Assembly: GCF_007991455.1 (NCBI RefSeq) | Contig: NZ_BJYJ01000018.1 | Coordinates: forward strand, 30,440-94,439 | Reading direction: 5' to 3' | Length of the DNA: 64,000 bases | DNA from: Chryseobacterium hagamense | Lineage (GTDB): Bacteria; Bacteroidota; Bacteroidia; Flavobacteriales; Weeksellaceae | In this document: one piece after another, positions 1-9,048 of the stretch | How positions within the stretch are numbered: the stretch's first letter is position 1 | Layout of the letters: each line of letters begins with the position of its first letter | The notes under the pieces: model-generated | Told to the model about the DNA's origin: nothing | Databases searched by the model: none | Seen by the model: the letters and a program-made list of their open reading frames with translations, nothing else | Made by a program: the position numbers and the translations under genes

Positions 1-465
1 GAGTTCTTCCTGCAGCAGGATATTTCCTTCATCAATTTTTTCATTGATAAAAAACGTCGTGGCTCCGGATTTTTCTTCACCGTTGATAATGGCATAATTA
101 ATCGGTGCTGCACCCCTGTAATCAGGAAGAAGGGAGGCATGAAGGTTGAAGGTTCCCATTTTAGGCATCTCAAACAAAACCTTCGGCATCATCCGGAAGG
201 CAACAACTACGAATACATCAGCATCCAGCTTTCTCAACGCTTCCAGAAATTCAGGATTTCTCAGTTTTTCAGGCTGAAAAACCGGAAGATTGTTTTCTAC
301 GGCAAAAACTTTTACCGGCGACTGGTTGATCTTCTGTCCGCGTCCGCTTGCTTTATCCGCAACCGTTACGACACCGACAACTTTATGATGCGACTGATGA
401 ATGGCTTCCAGAGACGTTTTCGCAAACTCCGGAGTTCCTAAAAATACGACTTTCAATGATTTCAT
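1..465 (-). CDS. fmt: Methionyl-tRNA formyltransferase, 5' part (runs off window start)
   Basis: Partial gene. The ATG lies at 465 on the minus strand, and the frame stays open to base 1, giving about 155 residues. The enzyme formylates initiator Met-tRNA using 10-formyl-tetrahydrofolate in the cytoplasm. The translation opens MKSLKVVFLGTPEFAKTSLE, the Rossmann-like start typical of Fmt. Further on it carries HASLLPDYRGAAPINYAI, which holds the family's formyl-donor and catalytic His region, followed by GATTFFINEKIDEGNILLQ. The C-terminal tRNA-binding domain lies outside the window. recQ lies upstream on the same strand with about 87 bases between. The family assignment is firm; only the 3' half is unseen. 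Confidence 0.95.
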   Translation of the reverse strand, partial: MKSLKVVFLGTPEFAKTSLEAIHQSHHKVVGVVTVADKASGRGQKINQSPVKVFAVENNLPVFQPEKLRNPEFLEALRKLDADVFVVVAFRMMPKVLFEMPKMGTFNLHASLLPDYRGAAPINYAIINGEEKSGATTFFINEKIDEGNILLQEEL

Positions 466-552
466 GCTGCAAAGATAAGCTCTTTACGAAAAGTTTAAAA
501 ATTTAAAAAATATTGTTAACAATTACACATTGCCCATTGCTCATTTCATAAT

Positions 553-2454
553 TTATGCAATTGCGTACGTTCTGAAGTTCAGCATCTTTATTTTCCCGGT
601 ATCCAGAAGGAAAATCAGGTTTTCAAGAATATTTTCCTTTGAATGAAAGCTCAGCTGGATGGAAAGTTCCTCGATGGTTGCCGGTCTTTTAACCAAAAGA
701 TTCAGGATCTGATTGGAAATATTTTTTCCGAAAATGGATTGTTTGTTTTTTTCACAAACCGAACACTGGCCGCAATTTCTGGCATTCTTCTCACCGAAGT
801 AGCTCAGGATCAGCTTCATTTTACAGTACTGGCTGTCTTCCAGGAAAAACTTCATTTCTTCCCACTTCTGGATCTTATTTTTTTGAATGTGCTCAAAAAG
901 CTTCCAGTAGACCGAGCTGTTCAATCTTTCGTCCCTCGGCTTTAAAAATTTAACACTCGATAATGCCCCGTCAATATATTCTACATAACCTTTCTGCTGA
1001 AGTTCTTTCAGCCGCTCTTTAATGAGTTCGGTGCTTACCCCGATTTTCCCGCTCACCTGTTGTTCGCTGAACATCACTTTATGGGTCGTTACTCCGGAAA
1101 TGGAACGGAGCATCAATTCCAGGAAATAAGCATCTTTCTTCGGGATCTGGTCGATTTCATCCGCTTCCATCATGAGCTGTAAAGAAGAGAGGCTTTTATG
1201 ATCGTTAAAATAAATAATTTCCTGATTATGGAGAAAACCCAGCACATTCCTGATTTTTGCATTCGACAGCCGGGTGAAATTCTGGATACCGTTGATGTTT
1301 AAAGGAAAAACCCTTTCCGGAAGCTCAAATTCAGCCACCTGAAAAACAGAATAAAGATAACTGATGATTTTCAGGAATTCCGCTTTATTCGGGATCTGGT
1401 TTTTCAGGATCTGGTCAAAGTTCAGAAGTTCCTGCTTATTCCACAGCAGAAAAGCAAAACTTTCTTTCCCGTCTCTTCCGGATCTCCCGATTTCCTGGTA
1501 ATAGTTTTCAATAGATGGAGCAGGGGAGTAGTGGATCACAAAACGGACATTGTCCTTATCGATTCCCATCCCGAAAGCATTGGTGGAAATAAGTACATGA
1601 TTATCGCTGGTGTTCCAGACATGCTGGCGGGTATTTTTTTCTTTTGTAGTAAGGCCCGCATGAAAGAAATCAACATGGGTTAACTGATTTTTACGCAGAA
1701 ATTCGCTCAGTTGCTCAGCTTCCCGCCTCGTTCTTACATAAACGATTCCGGATTCATTGGTAAACTTCAGAATGTCGTAAACCTTCTGGAATTTGTCTGA
1801 AATCTCTTCCGTAAAAATTTTTATATTGTCTCTTTTAAAACTTTTCTGAAAAACCTTGGGGTCTTCCAGTCCGAGTTTCAGCTTTATTTCGTCAAGTACC
1901 TTCGGGGTTGCTGTTGCCGTTAGTGCCAGACAATGGATTTCAGGATTGTTTTTCCTGAATTCTTTTATATTCTGATAGCTGGGCCGGAAATCCTGTCCCC
2001 ATTCCGAAATACAGTGGGCTTCATCTACGGCGATAAAAGAGAGGGTAATTTCTTCAATATGCTGGATAAACTGTTTGTTCGTAATCCGCTCCGGAGAAAT
2101 ATAGAGTATTTTCGTCAGGCCTTCCTTACAACGCTCGTAAATGGTTTCCGCATCGTATTCATCAAGTTCCGAAGATAAATATTCTGCTTCTATTCCACGG
2201 GCCTTCAGTTGATTTACCTGGTCTTTCATCAGGGCCAGCAGCGGTGAAATCACGAGGCAGGTCCCTTCCCTGAGCAGGGCAGGAAGCTGATAGCATAAAG
2301 ACTTTCCGGCACCTGTCGGCAGCAGCACCAACGTATCTTTTGCATTGATTACCGAATCAATGATAGCTTCCTGGGCGTCACGGAAATGATCATAACCCCA
2401 AAAATGCTTTAGTGTCTTAAACTTCAGCTCCTGAAAATCTTGCTGGGAAATCAT
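553..2454 (-). CDS. recQ: ATP-dependent DNA helicase RecQ
   Basis: 633-residue superfamily 2 DNA helicase that unwinds DNA 3' to 5' in recombination and fork repair. Visible motifs: Walker A LLPTGAGKS (residues 44-52), the DEAH box at 144-147 followed by CISEWGQDFRPSY, and motif VI QEIGRSGRDGK. Near residue 575 a zinc cluster has a lone Cys, then C-G-Q-C-S-V-C, as in the RQC region. No clear HRDC domain follows; the last 60 residues look like a short helical tail, which is common in Bacteroidota RecQ. The length is close to that of E. coli RecQ. It lies between fmt and the ompA pair on the same strand, but a terminator separates it from the ompA side. Confidence 0.96.
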   Translation of the reverse strand: MISQQDFQELKFKTLKHFWGYDHFRDAQEAIIDSVINAKDTLVLLPTGAGKSLCYQLPALLREGTCLVISPLLALMKDQVNQLKARGIEAEYLSSELDEYDAETIYERCKEGLTKILYISPERITNKQFIQHIEEITLSFIAVDEAHCISEWGQDFRPSYQNIKEFRKNNPEIHCLALTATATPKVLDEIKLKLGLEDPKVFQKSFKRDNIKIFTEEISDKFQKVYDILKFTNESGIVYVRTRREAEQLSEFLRKNQLTHVDFFHAGLTTKEKNTRQHVWNTSDNHVLISTNAFGMGIDKDNVRFVIHYSPAPSIENYYQEIGRSGRDGKESFAFLLWNKQELLNFDQILKNQIPNKAEFLKIISYLYSVFQVAEFELPERVFPLNINGIQNFTRLSNAKIRNVLGFLHNQEIIYFNDHKSLSSLQLMMEADEIDQIPKKDAYFLELMLRSISGVTTHKVMFSEQQVSGKIGVSTELIKERLKELQQKGYVEYIDGALSSVKFLKPRDERLNSSVYWKLFEHIQKNKIQKWEEMKFFLEDSQYCKMKLILSYFGEKNARNCGQCSVCEKNKQSIFGKNISNQILNLLVKRPATIEELSIQLSFHSKENILENLIFLLDTGKIKMLNFRTYAIA

Positions 2455-2486
2455 GGGATAAAAATACTAAAAGTAATATAATAAAA

Positions 2487-2513
2487 AAAGCCACGCATTG
2501 CATGGCTTTATTA
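2487..2513 (-). terminator. Rho-independent terminator of the ompA-like genes
   Basis: Read on the minus strand, a ten-pair stem AAAGCCATGC / GCGTGGCTTT with a 3-base loop is followed by a T-rich run (2482-2489). It lies 20 bases past the ompA stop and just before the recQ start, so it should insulate recQ from the OmpA transcript. Confidence 0.8.
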
Positions 2514-2532
2514 TAATTTAAAGATAAAATTA

Positions 2533-3993
2533 TTATTTAGCTTCGAAGTAAACCCTTCTGTTTGCTCTGTTTTTCCATTCAGGACATTTAGTAGCAGGGT
2601 CACACTCAGGGTATTTAAGGTCTTTTTTACCTCTACCGATGGCATCAAGTTTACCGGATTGAACTCCGTTTTTAATCAGATAATCTTTAACGTTGTTTGC
2701 TCTTCTTTCAGATAATCTCTGATTGTATGCTTCAGAGGCTCTTGTATCGGTAGCACCGATTACGGTATAAGTACCGGTTGAAGAGTTAATGTAGTTAACA
2801 GCATTGTTAAGGATAGGAGTATTCGAAGGTAAGATCCGGTCTGAATTCAGATCAAATTCAATACCGTCTAATTTTGTTTCCTGCTCATTAACCAATCCTG
2901 GAGTTGCAGGAGCAGTTGTAGGACAACCTTGGTTTTCAACAGGTCCCGGAACCGTTACACACTTATCGTAAAGGTCGATTACACCATCAAGATCCGTGTC
3001 AAGAGCTACACCGGCACCATCAACTCTTGCACCTGCAGGCGTATCAAGCTGTCTGTCCCAATCGTCGCAAACACCGTCATTATCAAGATCTCCTTTCTTA
3101 CAAACTTCGATATCCTGGTTTTTGTTAGCCAATACATCAAGTTTATAATAGATTTCCTGAAGTGGATCATGCCACATTAAGTGAGATTCGTGTTTTCCAA
3201 GTTTTAATGAGATACCCAGAGTTGCGTTGACGAAGTTATCGGAAACCTGCTCTTCACGTTGGTTGATGGCGCTGTATTTGGCACCTCCACCGTCGAATTG
3301 ATCGTCACCGGTTACTACATACATTACTCTACCTTCTATATCAAGTCTTCTGTTTACTTTGAATTTAAGACCGGCACCAGCCTGAGCAAACATAGATCCC
3401 AATTCAAACGGCTTAATTTCCGTTACCAATCTCTGTCCCATTTCATCTTTCTGGTATGCTCTGTAAGCTAAAACTCCCACACCTGCATATCCGTGAAGCG
3501 CCCATCTGAAAGGGGAGTGGTTATCCACCCTTCTCAAAAGGTTTGAAAAGTTGATGTCTCCCAATAAAGAGATCGCATCATACTGTGTTCTTGCTCCTAC
3601 CTGTTGTGTTACGGATGCATTCGCAGGGGCAGCATCTTTCGTATAGAAAAATCCTTGTCTGGTTTCACCTCTGTCATATTGTAGGTTTAAGCCGAAAGCA
3701 TGGGTAATTGCTTTATCGATACTTACATAAGCAGAATATCCGAAAAGATTGTTACCGTTACCGTTCTTAATAGACGTTAAGTCTGCAGACTGTACCAACG
3801 GTACACCCGCACCGATTGAAATTGCCCAGTCGTTAAATCTCTTTGATTTATTGGTAAACGGGGAAACATTTGCAGAACCCGAAGAAAATGTATTCGGATA
3901 CTGTCCTGATGAAGCCACTGCAGTTGAGTCTTGTGCAAAAGCAACCGTAGGTACGGTTAAAGCCAATGCAACAATTGCTAAACTTAATTTCAT
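2533..3993 (-). CDS. OmpA family outer-membrane protein (beta-barrel, TSP3 repeats, OmpA domain)
   Basis: 486 residues. The signal peptide ends at about AFAQ (residue 21). A predicted N-terminal beta-barrel spans roughly 55-270. Calcium-binding thrombospondin-type-3-like repeats follow near 300-350 (GDLDNDGVCDDWD, then DTDLDGVIDLYDKC). A C-terminal OmpA peptidoglycan-binding domain runs from about 372 to 486 (IEFDLNSDRILP, GATDTRASEAYNQRLSERRA, NRANRRVYFEAK). It should anchor the outer membrane to the cell wall. It follows a shorter paralogue at 34 bases and is probably co-transcribed with it. The start is chosen at the Met that gives the signal peptide. Confidence 0.93.
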   Translation of the reverse strand: MKLSLAIVALALTVPTVAFAQDSTAVASSGQYPNTFSSGSANVSPFTNKSKRFNDWAISIGAGVPLVQSADLTSIKNGNGNNLFGYSAYVSIDKAITHAFGLNLQYDRGETRQGFFYTKDAAPANASVTQQVGARTQYDAISLLGDINFSNLLRRVDNHSPFRWALHGYAGVGVLAYRAYQKDEMGQRLVTEIKPFELGSMFAQAGAGLKFKVNRRLDIEGRVMYVVTGDDQFDGGGAKYSAINQREEQVSDNFVNATLGISLKLGKHESHLMWHDPLQEIYYKLDVLANKNQDIEVCKKGDLDNDGVCDDWDRQLDTPAGARVDGAGVALDTDLDGVIDLYDKCVTVPGPVENQGCPTTAPATPGLVNEQETKLDGIEFDLNSDRILPSNTPILNNAVNYINSSTGTYTVIGATDTRASEAYNQRLSERRANNVKDYLIKNGVQSGKLDAIGRGKKDLKYPECDPATKCPEWKNRANRRVYFEAK

Positions 3994-4027
3994 AGTGTAT
4001 TTTTTATTTAGTTAATTAAATGATTTA

Positions 4028-5143
4028 TTATTTTGTTGTGGTAGGGCAACCTTGGTTTTCTACCGGCCCCGGAACCGTCACACACTTATCGTATAAGTCG
4101 ATCACTCCGTCCAGGTCCATATCCAATGCAATTCCCGCGCCATCTACTCTTGCCCCGGCAGGAGTATCCAGCTGTCTGTCCCAATCATCACATACGCCGT
4201 CATTATCCAGGTCACCTTTTTCACATACAACAAGCTCGGTACTTTGGTTTTCCAGAACGTTAGCACGGTAATAAGCTTCCTGTAAAGGATCATGCCAAGC
4301 CAGGTGGCTTTCGTGTTTTCCAAGTTTGAAAGAAACCCCTAAGTTCACCGTCCATGCATTATCAGATCTTCCTTTGTTGATCATGTTGTACTTCGATACT
4401 TTCGAAGACGGGTCATAATCGCCGGGACCTGCATATCCGCCACCGTCAAATTCATCATCACCGCTCATGATATACATGGTTCTGGCTTCGATGTCGATCA
4501 GTTTCGAAACGTTGTACTTGATTCCTGCACCAAACTGGTAATACAGAGAGTTGATGGCCAGTTTTTGCTCCATAAACAATGGAATTCTTTTAGGATCGTT
4601 GCTCCATCTGAATTCATTGTTGTCATACAAAGACGTCTTGTAATTCATGAAACCGGCACCGGCATAACCGTGTAATGCCCATCTGTACGGAGAATGGTTG
4701 TCAACTCTTCGTAAAAGATTTGATAAATTAATGTCTCCGATCAAACCGACCTGGTTATACTTTGTGTTTGCTGTCGCAACTCCGGCAGCGATACCGGCAG
4801 CACCTTCCAACTGAGCCTTTTGGGTGGTTTCACCTCTCTGGTAGATAAGGCTTAATCCAAAAACGTGCGTAATCTGCTTGTCTAAACTTGCATACGCATT
4901 GTACCCCCAATTGATCTTTTTATCATAGATGGACTTTAGGTCGGAATGTACCATAAAGGCAGCTCCACCCCCCACTGATACAGACCAGTCGTTGAATCTT
5001 TTGGCTTTGTTGTTAAAAGGTTGAACATTGGCAGAACCTGATGAGAAGGTATTCGGGTACTTATCATTTGAAGTAACAGCTATACTATCCTGTGCATAAG
5101 TAGCAATAGGCAATGTGGCCAATAATAATAAACCTAATTTCAT
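4028..5143 (-). CDS. OmpA-like outer-membrane protein lacking the C-terminal OmpA domain
   Basis: 371 residues, a close tandem paralogue of the downstream OmpA protein. It shares the signal peptide, the SGSANVQPFNNKAKRFNDW opening, the barrel and the TSP3 repeats. It stops right after NQGCPTTTK, the point where the paralogue continues into a linker and its OmpA domain. It therefore keeps the membrane barrel and the Asp-rich calcium-type repeats but cannot bind peptidoglycan by the usual route. There is no obvious frameshift remnant: the 34-base gap to the next gene is too short to hold the missing domain. The function is probably structural or adhesive at the cell surface; the exact role is unknown. 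Confidence 0.88.
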   Translation of the reverse strand: MKLGLLLLATLPIATYAQDSIAVTSNDKYPNTFSSGSANVQPFNNKAKRFNDWSVSVGGGAAFMVHSDLKSIYDKKINWGYNAYASLDKQITHVFGLSLIYQRGETTQKAQLEGAAGIAAGVATANTKYNQVGLIGDINLSNLLRRVDNHSPYRWALHGYAGAGFMNYKTSLYDNNEFRWSNDPKRIPLFMEQKLAINSLYYQFGAGIKYNVSKLIDIEARTMYIMSGDDEFDGGGYAGPGDYDPSSKVSKYNMINKGRSDNAWTVNLGVSFKLGKHESHLAWHDPLQEAYYRANVLENQSTELVVCEKGDLDNDGVCDDWDRQLDTPAGARVDGAGIALDMDLDGVIDLYDKCVTVPGPVENQGCPTTTK

Positions 5144-5165
5144 ACAATATGTTTTATGTTTTATG

Positions 5166-5582
5166 TCAGATAAAATCTTTTAATAATATTCTGGAAAATT
5201 CTCTGTCAAAAAGATGCTTTCGATGAGGGATTTCCAATCTTTCCGAGCTGAAATTCAAACCGTTGAAGGTTACGATATCGATGTCGATTATCCGGTCAGT
5301 ATATCCGCCTGATGCCATAGAATCGTTTACTCTTCCCATTTCCTTTTCAATGCGCTTAATGTCGTTCAGCAGCTGAACAGGCGAATGGCCGGTAAATATT
5401 ATCAATGCAATATTACAAAAAATATTGGAACTGGCAAATTCTACGGGCTCCGATGTTAAAAATTCACTAATTTTTAATACTTCATTTCCGCTTTCCTCCA
5501 GTTTTTTTATTGCGGTTTCCAGATTTTTTTTTTGGTCTCCGAGGTTACTTCCCAGTAACAAAACGACTCTATGTTGCGACAT
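5166..5582 (-). CDS. folK: 2-amino-4-hydroxy-6-hydroxymethyldihydropteridine diphosphokinase
   Basis: 138 residues, starting MSQHRVVLLLGSNLGD. The frame is open further upstream, but that part runs into the divergent sppA gene and has no family similarity, so the ATG at 5582 is preferred. FolK transfers pyrophosphate from ATP to the pterin in folate synthesis. Supporting motifs are LLGSNLGDQKKNLE at the N-terminus, EIEKEMGR-like RIEKEMGRVNDS in the middle and RIIDIDIVTFNG, the metal-binding D-x-D segment. The length is normal for single-domain HPPK. Only 19 bases separate its start from sppA on the other strand, so the two promoters must overlap. Confidence 0.93.
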   Translation of the reverse strand: MSQHRVVLLLGSNLGDQKKNLETAIKKLEESGNEVLKISEFLTSEPVEFASSNIFCNIALIIFTGHSPVQLLNDIKRIEKEMGRVNDSMASGGYTDRIIDIDIVTFNGLNFSSERLEIPHRKHLFDREFSRILLKDFI

Positions 5583-5601
5583 ATTGAAAAATGATTGATA
5601 T

Positions 5602-7359
5602 ATGAAAAGTTTTTTTAAAAGTGTACTGGCAAATATAGTGGCTATTGTCATTTTATGCGTCGTGTTTTTCTTCTTTTTTATCATAATGCTTGTGTTCAGT
5701 GCAATGGGGAGCGAGAAGTCGGTGGTGGTAAAAAAGAACTCCGTTCTTACCATTAATTTAAAGACCAATATCATGGACAGCCCAACGGAAGAGCGGAAAG
5801 GGCTGTTTGATATCGGCGATCAGGATAAAAACGTTTTGATTTATGATGCAATCGAAGCCATCAATAAAGCGAAAACTGATAACAACATCAAAGGCATCAG
5901 CATCGAGACTGATTTTATGAATGCAGGAATTACCCAGATCGACGACCTGAGGAATGCCATCCAGGATTTTAAGAAAAGCGGAAAATTCGTGTACGCCTAT
6001 GGGAACGCCGTTTCCCAGTCTGCTTATTATTTAGGATCCGTAGCAGACCAGTATTACCTGAATCCGGCGGGCATGATCGAGCTGAAAGGTCTGGCTACAG
6101 AAGTTGCTTTTTACAAGGATTTTGCAGATAAATACGGAATCGGCATCGAAGTGATCCGTCACGGAAAGTTCAAATCTGCAGTGGAGCCTTTCCTGAGAAA
6201 TGATATTTCTCCTGAAAACAAAGAGCAGCTGAGTACTTTGTTGAATGATATCTGGAAAAATACATCTTCCAGAATAGCTGCTTCCCGGAAGATTGATACG
6301 GTGCAGTTCAGAACGGTAGTGGACAGCCTTTACGGGATGATTCCGGATTTAGGACTGAAATATAAACTGGCGGATAAATTAATCCAGAAAACGGAATATG
6401 ACAAAATCATCCGTTCGAAACTGAATATAAAGGAAGATGATAAACTGAATAAAATTTCGTTAGGGAAATATATCGCTTCATATTCAGATGATGAAGGTTC
6501 GGGAGATCGGGTAGCGGTTCTGTATGCTTCCGGTTCGATCAACGGAGGAAATGATTATAATGATATCCACTCGGAAAAATATATCAAATATATCAGAGAC
6601 CTTCAGGAGAATGATAAAGTAAAAGCCGTTGTTTTCAGAATCAATTCTCCGGGAGGAAGTGCCAATGCTTCCGATGAGATTCTATTTGAGCTGCAGCAGC
6701 TGAAGAAGAAAAAGCCACTGGTTATTTCCTTTGGAGATTATGCGGCTTCCGGAGGGTATTATATTGCAATGGCTGCAGATAAAATCTATTCTGAGCCCAA
6801 TACCCTGACGGGATCCATCGGTGTTTTCGGAGTGATTCCTTATTTTAAGGATGTTGCAAATAAAAACGGAATCCGGTCAGACATTGTCGCCACCAACGCC
6901 AATTCCCAATATTACTCTTCATTAAACGGAGTAACGCCCTATGGTGTGAGCATGATTACCAAAAGCGTGGAAGGAACCTACAAAAGATTCGTACACTTCG
7001 TAACCCAGAACAGGAAAAAAAGCTTTGAGCAGATCGACAGTGTGGGTGGTGGAAGAGTATGGAGCGGAACAAGGGCAAAACAGATCGGCCTGGTAGATGA
7101 ACTGGGAACTTTAAATGATGCGGTGAAATTTGCCGCTCAGAAAGCCGGTATGAAATCCTATAACGTGGTTTCATATCCGAAAAGGATGACTCCGTTTGAG
7201 CAGATCTTTAAAGACCTCAATGAGGATGATATTTCGGCAAGGGTCGTACAGAATAAGATCGGAAAAGCGAATTACCAGCTGTTGCAACAGATTGTGGAGG
7301 AAAGAAAACTGCAGTCTGAAGTAAAGATGGAAATGCCTTATCAGATTAAGATCAACTAA
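5602..7359 (+). CDS. sppA: Signal peptide peptidase SppA (long, 67K-type)
   Basis: 585 residues with one N-terminal membrane segment (about 8-34). It is a serine protease of the S49 family that degrades cleaved signal peptides in the membrane. The tandem-domain long form is seen: the N-terminal half carries the general-base lysine in GKFKSAVEPF (Lys191), and the C-terminal half carries the nucleophile in YAASGGYYIAMAAD (Ser383). Both match the known Ser/Lys dyad arrangement. RINSPGG near 347-352 is the usual oxyanion-region motif. It is divergent from folK and is closed by a strong bidirectional hairpin. Confidence 0.95.
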   Translation: MKSFFKSVLANIVAIVILCVVFFFFFIIMLVFSAMGSEKSVVVKKNSVLTINLKTNIMDSPTEERKGLFDIGDQDKNVLIYDAIEAINKAKTDNNIKGISIETDFMNAGITQIDDLRNAIQDFKKSGKFVYAYGNAVSQSAYYLGSVADQYYLNPAGMIELKGLATEVAFYKDFADKYGIGIEVIRHGKFKSAVEPFLRNDISPENKEQLSTLLNDIWKNTSSRIAASRKIDTVQFRTVVDSLYGMIPDLGLKYKLADKLIQKTEYDKIIRSKLNIKEDDKLNKISLGKYIASYSDDEGSGDRVAVLYASGSINGGNDYNDIHSEKYIKYIRDLQENDKVKAVVFRINSPGGSANASDEILFELQQLKKKKPLVISFGDYAASGGYYIAMAADKIYSEPNTLTGSIGVFGVIPYFKDVANKNGIRSDIVATNANSQYYSSLNGVTPYGVSMITKSVEGTYKRFVHFVTQNRKKSFEQIDSVGGGRVWSGTRAKQIGLVDELGTLNDAVKFAAQKAGMKSYNVVSYPKRMTPFEQIFKDLNEDDISARVVQNKIGKANYQLLQQIVEERKLQSEVKMEMPYQIKIN

Positions 7360-7375
7360 ACTAAATTATATTGCA

Positions 7376-7410
7376 AAAACGGCGGATTTGAAATTCAAAT
7401 CCGCCGTTTT
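7376..7410. terminator. Bidirectional terminator between sppA and glsB-type gene
   Basis: Near-perfect inverted repeat with arms AAAACGGCGGATTTGAA and TTCAAATCCGCCGTTTT and a single central base. T-runs lie on both sides, which suits the convergent genes on either flank. Confidence 0.9.
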
Positions 7411-7429
7411 AATTTTTTATTGTACCGGG

Positions 7430-7690
7430 TTAAGCCCTCCTGGTCATCATTCCATAGATCCACAGAACGATTAAAGCACCTCCGATGGCCAGAATCCAGC
7501 TTCTGAAGTTCCAGAAAGAATCTACATCTCCCCAGTGAAGTAAGTAAACGCCGATTGATCCTCCGATAAAGGCTCCGATGATTCCCAAAATCATCGTAAT
7601 AAGCATTCCTCCTCCCTGTTTTCCTGGCATGATTGCTTTAGCAATGGCACCGGCTAATAGTCCGAAAATAATCCATGTAATAAATCCCAT
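7430..7690 (-). CDS. GlsB/YeaQ/YmgE family stress-response membrane protein
   Basis: 86 residues with three hydrophobic segments (about 3-22, 28-50, 62-82). The family pattern is plain: GFITWIIFGLLAGAIAKAIM, then GMLITMILGIIGAFIGG. Members are small inner-membrane proteins of the transglycosylase-associated group linked to stress; no enzymatic function is established. It stands alone between the sppA terminator and ftsY. Confidence 0.88.
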   Translation of the reverse strand: MGFITWIIFGLLAGAIAKAIMPGKQGGGMLITMILGIIGAFIGGSIGVYLLHWGDVDSFWNFRSWILAIGGALIVLWIYGMMTRRA

Positions 7691-7749
7691 AGTTGCATTT
7701 TTTAATGTTAATATTAATTTGGTTCATTATTGGGAAAACATGATAGACA

Positions 7750-8703
7750 TCATCTTTTCTTGAAAAATGAATCTACAAACTCTGTACCATTAAACAACTG
7801 CAGGTCCTGCATCTTTTCTCCGACCCCGATATATTTTACCGGAATCTGGAACTGATCTGAGATGCCGATGACCACTCCTCCTTTCGCCGTTCCGTCGAGT
7901 TTTGTAACAGCCAGGGCGTTCACTTCCGTAGCTGCAGTAAACTGCTTGGCCTGCTCAAATGCATTCTGCCCGGTAGATCCGTCAAGAACCAGTAAAATCT
8001 CATGAGGCGCATCAGGAATTACTTTCTGCATCACCCTTTTGATTTTTGAAAGCTCGTTCATCAGGTTCACTTTATTATGAAGCCTTCCGGCCGTATCGAT
8101 AATCACAACATCGGCATTCTGTGCAACGGCACTCTGTACCGTGTCAAAAGCTACGGACGCCGGATCGGAGCCCATTTCCTGTTTTACGATCGGTACACCT
8201 ACCCGCTGGCTCCAGATGACCAATTGGTCTACGGCTGCCGCTCTGAAAGTATCGGCTGCTCCCAGAAAGACTTTTTTTCCTTCTGTATTGAACTGATGGG
8301 CCAGCTTACCAATGGTAGTGGTTTTTCCCACGCCGTTTACGCCGACCACCATGATAACGTAAGGCTTTTTGGAAGTATCGATATTTCCGGTTCCGGCATG
8401 CGGATTTTCAAGGAGCAATCCCGAAATTTCCTCTCGGAGGATTTTATCCAGTTCATTTACACCTACGTATTTATCCCGGGCAACGCGTTCTTCAATTCTT
8501 TCGATGATTTTGATGGTGGTGGAGGCACCGACGTCGGAGGCGATAAGTATTTCTTCCAGATTATCCAGTACTTCATCGTCTACTTTGCTTTTACCGACTA
8601 CGGCTTTCGTCATTTTTTCAAAGAAACCCTGGCTGGATTTTTCCAATCCCTTGTCTAACGTTTCTTTTTCTTCTTTTTTAAAAATATTTTTAAACCAACT
8701 CAT
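7750..8703 (-). CDS. ftsY: Signal recognition particle receptor FtsY
   Basis: 317 residues. This is the SRP receptor GTPase that docks ribosome-SRP complexes at the membrane. The acidic A region is short (residues 1-20, lysine/glutamate rich). The N domain spans about 25-105 and the G domain follows: G1 GVNGVGKTTTIGKLA at 121-135, DTFRAAA, DTAGR, TKLDGTAKGG, and the terminal GVGEKMQDLQLF. It lies downstream of the rpmB-rpmG-DUF4295 group, as is usual in Bacteroidota. A hairpin and a TATCTTTG box in the 172-base gap suggest its own promoter. Confidence 0.97.
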   Translation of the reverse strand: MSWFKNIFKKEEKETLDKGLEKSSQGFFEKMTKAVVGKSKVDDEVLDNLEEILIASDVGASTTIKIIERIEERVARDKYVGVNELDKILREEISGLLLENPHAGTGNIDTSKKPYVIMVVGVNGVGKTTTIGKLAHQFNTEGKKVFLGAADTFRAAAVDQLVIWSQRVGVPIVKQEMGSDPASVAFDTVQSAVAQNADVVIIDTAGRLHNKVNLMNELSKIKRVMQKVIPDAPHEILLVLDGSTGQNAFEQAKQFTAATEVNALAVTKLDGTAKGGVVIGISDQFQIPVKYIGVGEKMQDLQLFNGTEFVDSFFKKR

Positions 8704-8812
8704 CTTATGAATTATGGAATTTAATTAATGAAGGAAGACGGGAAAAGGCCTGAAGCGCACAATCGGCATGGTCTTCAAGCTTCCGGTCCCGGACTTCCGG
8801 CGAGATTAAAAG

Positions 8813-8820
8813 CAAAGATA
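8813..8820 (-). promoter_or_regulatory. Putative -7 box (TATCTTTG) for ftsY
   Basis: Exact match to the Bacteroidota TAnnTTTG -7 consensus, just downstream of a terminator hairpin and about 110 bases before the ftsY start on the minus strand. Confidence 0.6.
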
Positions 8821-8824
8821 ACAA

Positions 8825-8853
8825 AAAAACTACCCAAAAGATGAGTAGTTTTT
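8825..8853 (-). terminator. Terminator between the DUF4295 gene and ftsY
   Basis: Nine-pair stem AAAAACTAC/GTAGTTTTT with an 11-base loop and a T-run on the minus strand, 22 bases after the DUF4295 stop. Confidence 0.7.
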
Positions 8854-8875
8854 TATATTGTAAATAAAGCGGAGA

Positions 8876-9028
8876 TTATTTCTTCAAATAACCGTCTACT
8901 TCGTCTGCATTCATTACTTTTTCTTCGAAAACGTAAGCTCCTGATTTAGAAGACTTCACCATTTTCACCACTTTAGTCATTTTTTTAGACTGTCCGCTCT
9001 GTAGGGTTGCTACTACTTTCTTTGCCAT
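8876..9028 (-). CDS. DUF4295 family protein
   Basis: 50-residue basic protein, MAKKVVATLQSGQSKKMTKV and so on, ending DGYLKK. It was read directly from the minus strand; start and stop are in frame with no interruption. The family is confined to Bacteroidota and is nearly always found between rpmG and ftsY, as here. Its function is unknown. Small size, basic charge and position next to two ribosomal protein genes hint at a ribosome-associated role, which is inference. Confidence 0.9.
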   Translation of the reverse strand: MAKKVVATLQSGQSKKMTKVVKMVKSSKSGAYVFEEKVMNADEVDGYLKK

Positions 9029-9048
9029 GGTAAATTATATTTTATAAA

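Noticed and set aside
5583..5774. Upstream extension of the folK frame to 202 residues
   Set aside because: It runs antisense into the start of sppA, is rich in Lys and Phe shadow sequence, and is not part of the HPPK family; MSQHRVV at 5582 is the natural start.
8730..8800. Another copy of the dispersed repeat before ftsY
   Set aside because: Shares only short CTTCCGG words; too weak to call.
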